From Mesorhizobium sp. B1-1-8 (GTDB taxonomy: Bacteria > Pseudomonadota > Alphaproteobacteria > Rhizobiales > Rhizobiaceae): DNA of 64,000 nucleotides. Shown piece after piece: positions 63,746 to 64,000 of this stretch (its first letter is position 1; each line of letters starts with the position of its first letter). The notes beneath the pieces were generated by a model. That model was given only the letters and a program-made list of their open reading frames with translations, was not told where the DNA came from and did not search any database. The stretch spans positions 186,001 to 250,000 of the forward strand of contig NZ_CP083957.1 in the NCBI RefSeq assembly GCF_006442795.2. Reading direction: 5' to 3'. A program made the position numbers and the translations under genes.

Positions 63746-64000
63746 CAATATGAAAGCTGGGTGCTGCCGTTCGCCATTGTGCTGGTGGTGCCGCTCGGCG
63801 TGCTCGCGGCGTTGCTCGGCGTGTCTTTCCGAGGGCTGGACAACAACATCTCGTGCAGATCGGCCTCATCGTGCTGATCGGGCTTGCCGCCAAGAACGCG
63901 ATCCTGATCGTCGAATTCGCGCGGCAAGCGCAGGAACGCGGGCTGTCGGCCGCCGAGGCTGCCGTCGAAGCCTGCCGGCTCAGGCTGCGGCCGATCCTGA
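63746..64000 (+). pseudogene. RND efflux transporter fragment, frameshifted and cut at the window edge
   Basis: [34 protein letters not shown], a one-base loss near 63854, then [20 protein letters not shown] and [20 protein letters not shown]. This is transmembrane segments 9-11 of an AcrB/MexB-type pump. Sequence before 63746 is unrelated. The end lies beyond the window. Confidence 0.8.

Noticed and set aside
1..64000. tRNA/rRNA genes, CRISPR arrays, repABC or relaxase genes
   Set aside because: Looked for T-loop, repeat-spacer and family patterns; none seen, although a search program would be more sensitive.

Overview
The window looks like accessory DNA (plasmid, chromid or integrated island) of a Rhizobiales alphaproteobacterium, most likely Mesorhizobium or a close relative. 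The reasons are high GC with GC-ending codons, a rhizobial VirB/VirD4 secretion locus, alphaproteobacterial small-protein families, a GTTC-N7-GTTC LexA box and many rhizobial-type IS remnants. No rRNA, tRNA, CRISPR array, relaxase or replication gene was seen.

Layout. 0.1-1 kb: small orphan genes and a strong terminator. 1-13.7 kb (minus strand): a nearly complete type IV secretion operon, in transcription order virB1 (frameshifted), virB2, virB3, virB4, a second lytic transglycosylase, virB5, a small lipoprotein, virB6, virB8, virB9, virB10, virB11, virD4. 13.86-15.7 kb (plus): three translationally coupled secreted nuclease-fold proteins, divergent from virB across a 25-bp near-palindrome. 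15.7-17.3 kb: a hypothetical gene, two tandem XRE regulators and an IS21 istB scrap. 17.3-23.7 kb: a serine hydrolase, an SDR dehydrogenase, scrambled gene debris and a large SAM/cyclase/ATPase/TPR protein with a frameshift. 23.7-26.5 kb: IS66, IS481 and IS110 remnants around one small secreted protein. 26.5-38.8 kb: a mosaic, partly lower-GC surface-polysaccharide island (glycosyltransferases, O-acyltransferase, NodB-like deacetylase, methyltransferase, Wzm/Wzt exporter) broken by a porin fragment, a LacI remnant and an IS91 element. 38.9-40.6 kb: a tyrosine-recombinase remnant abutting a full-length IS3-family element. 40.7-47.6 kb: a frameshifted LuxR gene, a DUF1194 protein, a Crp/Fnr regulator with two small tandem paralogs, and an FHA-linked cyclase. 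47.98-50.4 kb: a probable LexA-controlled operon around an SRAP (HMCES/YedK-type) DNA-crosslink protein. 51.2-51.4 kb: a candidate structured RNA. 51.5-54.3 kb: a PAS-PAS-GAF-GGDEF-EAL gene split by one amber codon. 54.8-55.2 kb: a conserved two-gene cassette. 55.4-62.0 kb (minus): a GntR-controlled operon joining an ADP-ribosylglycohydrolase, a PfkB kinase and a PotABCD-type importer. 62.4-63.6 kb: a self-inhibited Fic enzyme whose start region carries two related palindromes. 63.7-64 kb: a broken RND efflux pump fragment.

The most informative points are: (i) the LexA box placed inside the promoter of the SRAP cluster; (ii) the paired palindromes of the fic promoter; (iii) the ADP-ribosylglycohydrolase/PfkB/ABC operon, which predicts uptake and cleavage of an N-riboside; (iv) the divergent T4SS/nuclease-fold promoter palindrome; and (v) at least four otherwise intact-looking genes each broken by a single-base change (virB1, the SAM-cyclase, luxR, and the PAS-GGDEF-EAL gene).
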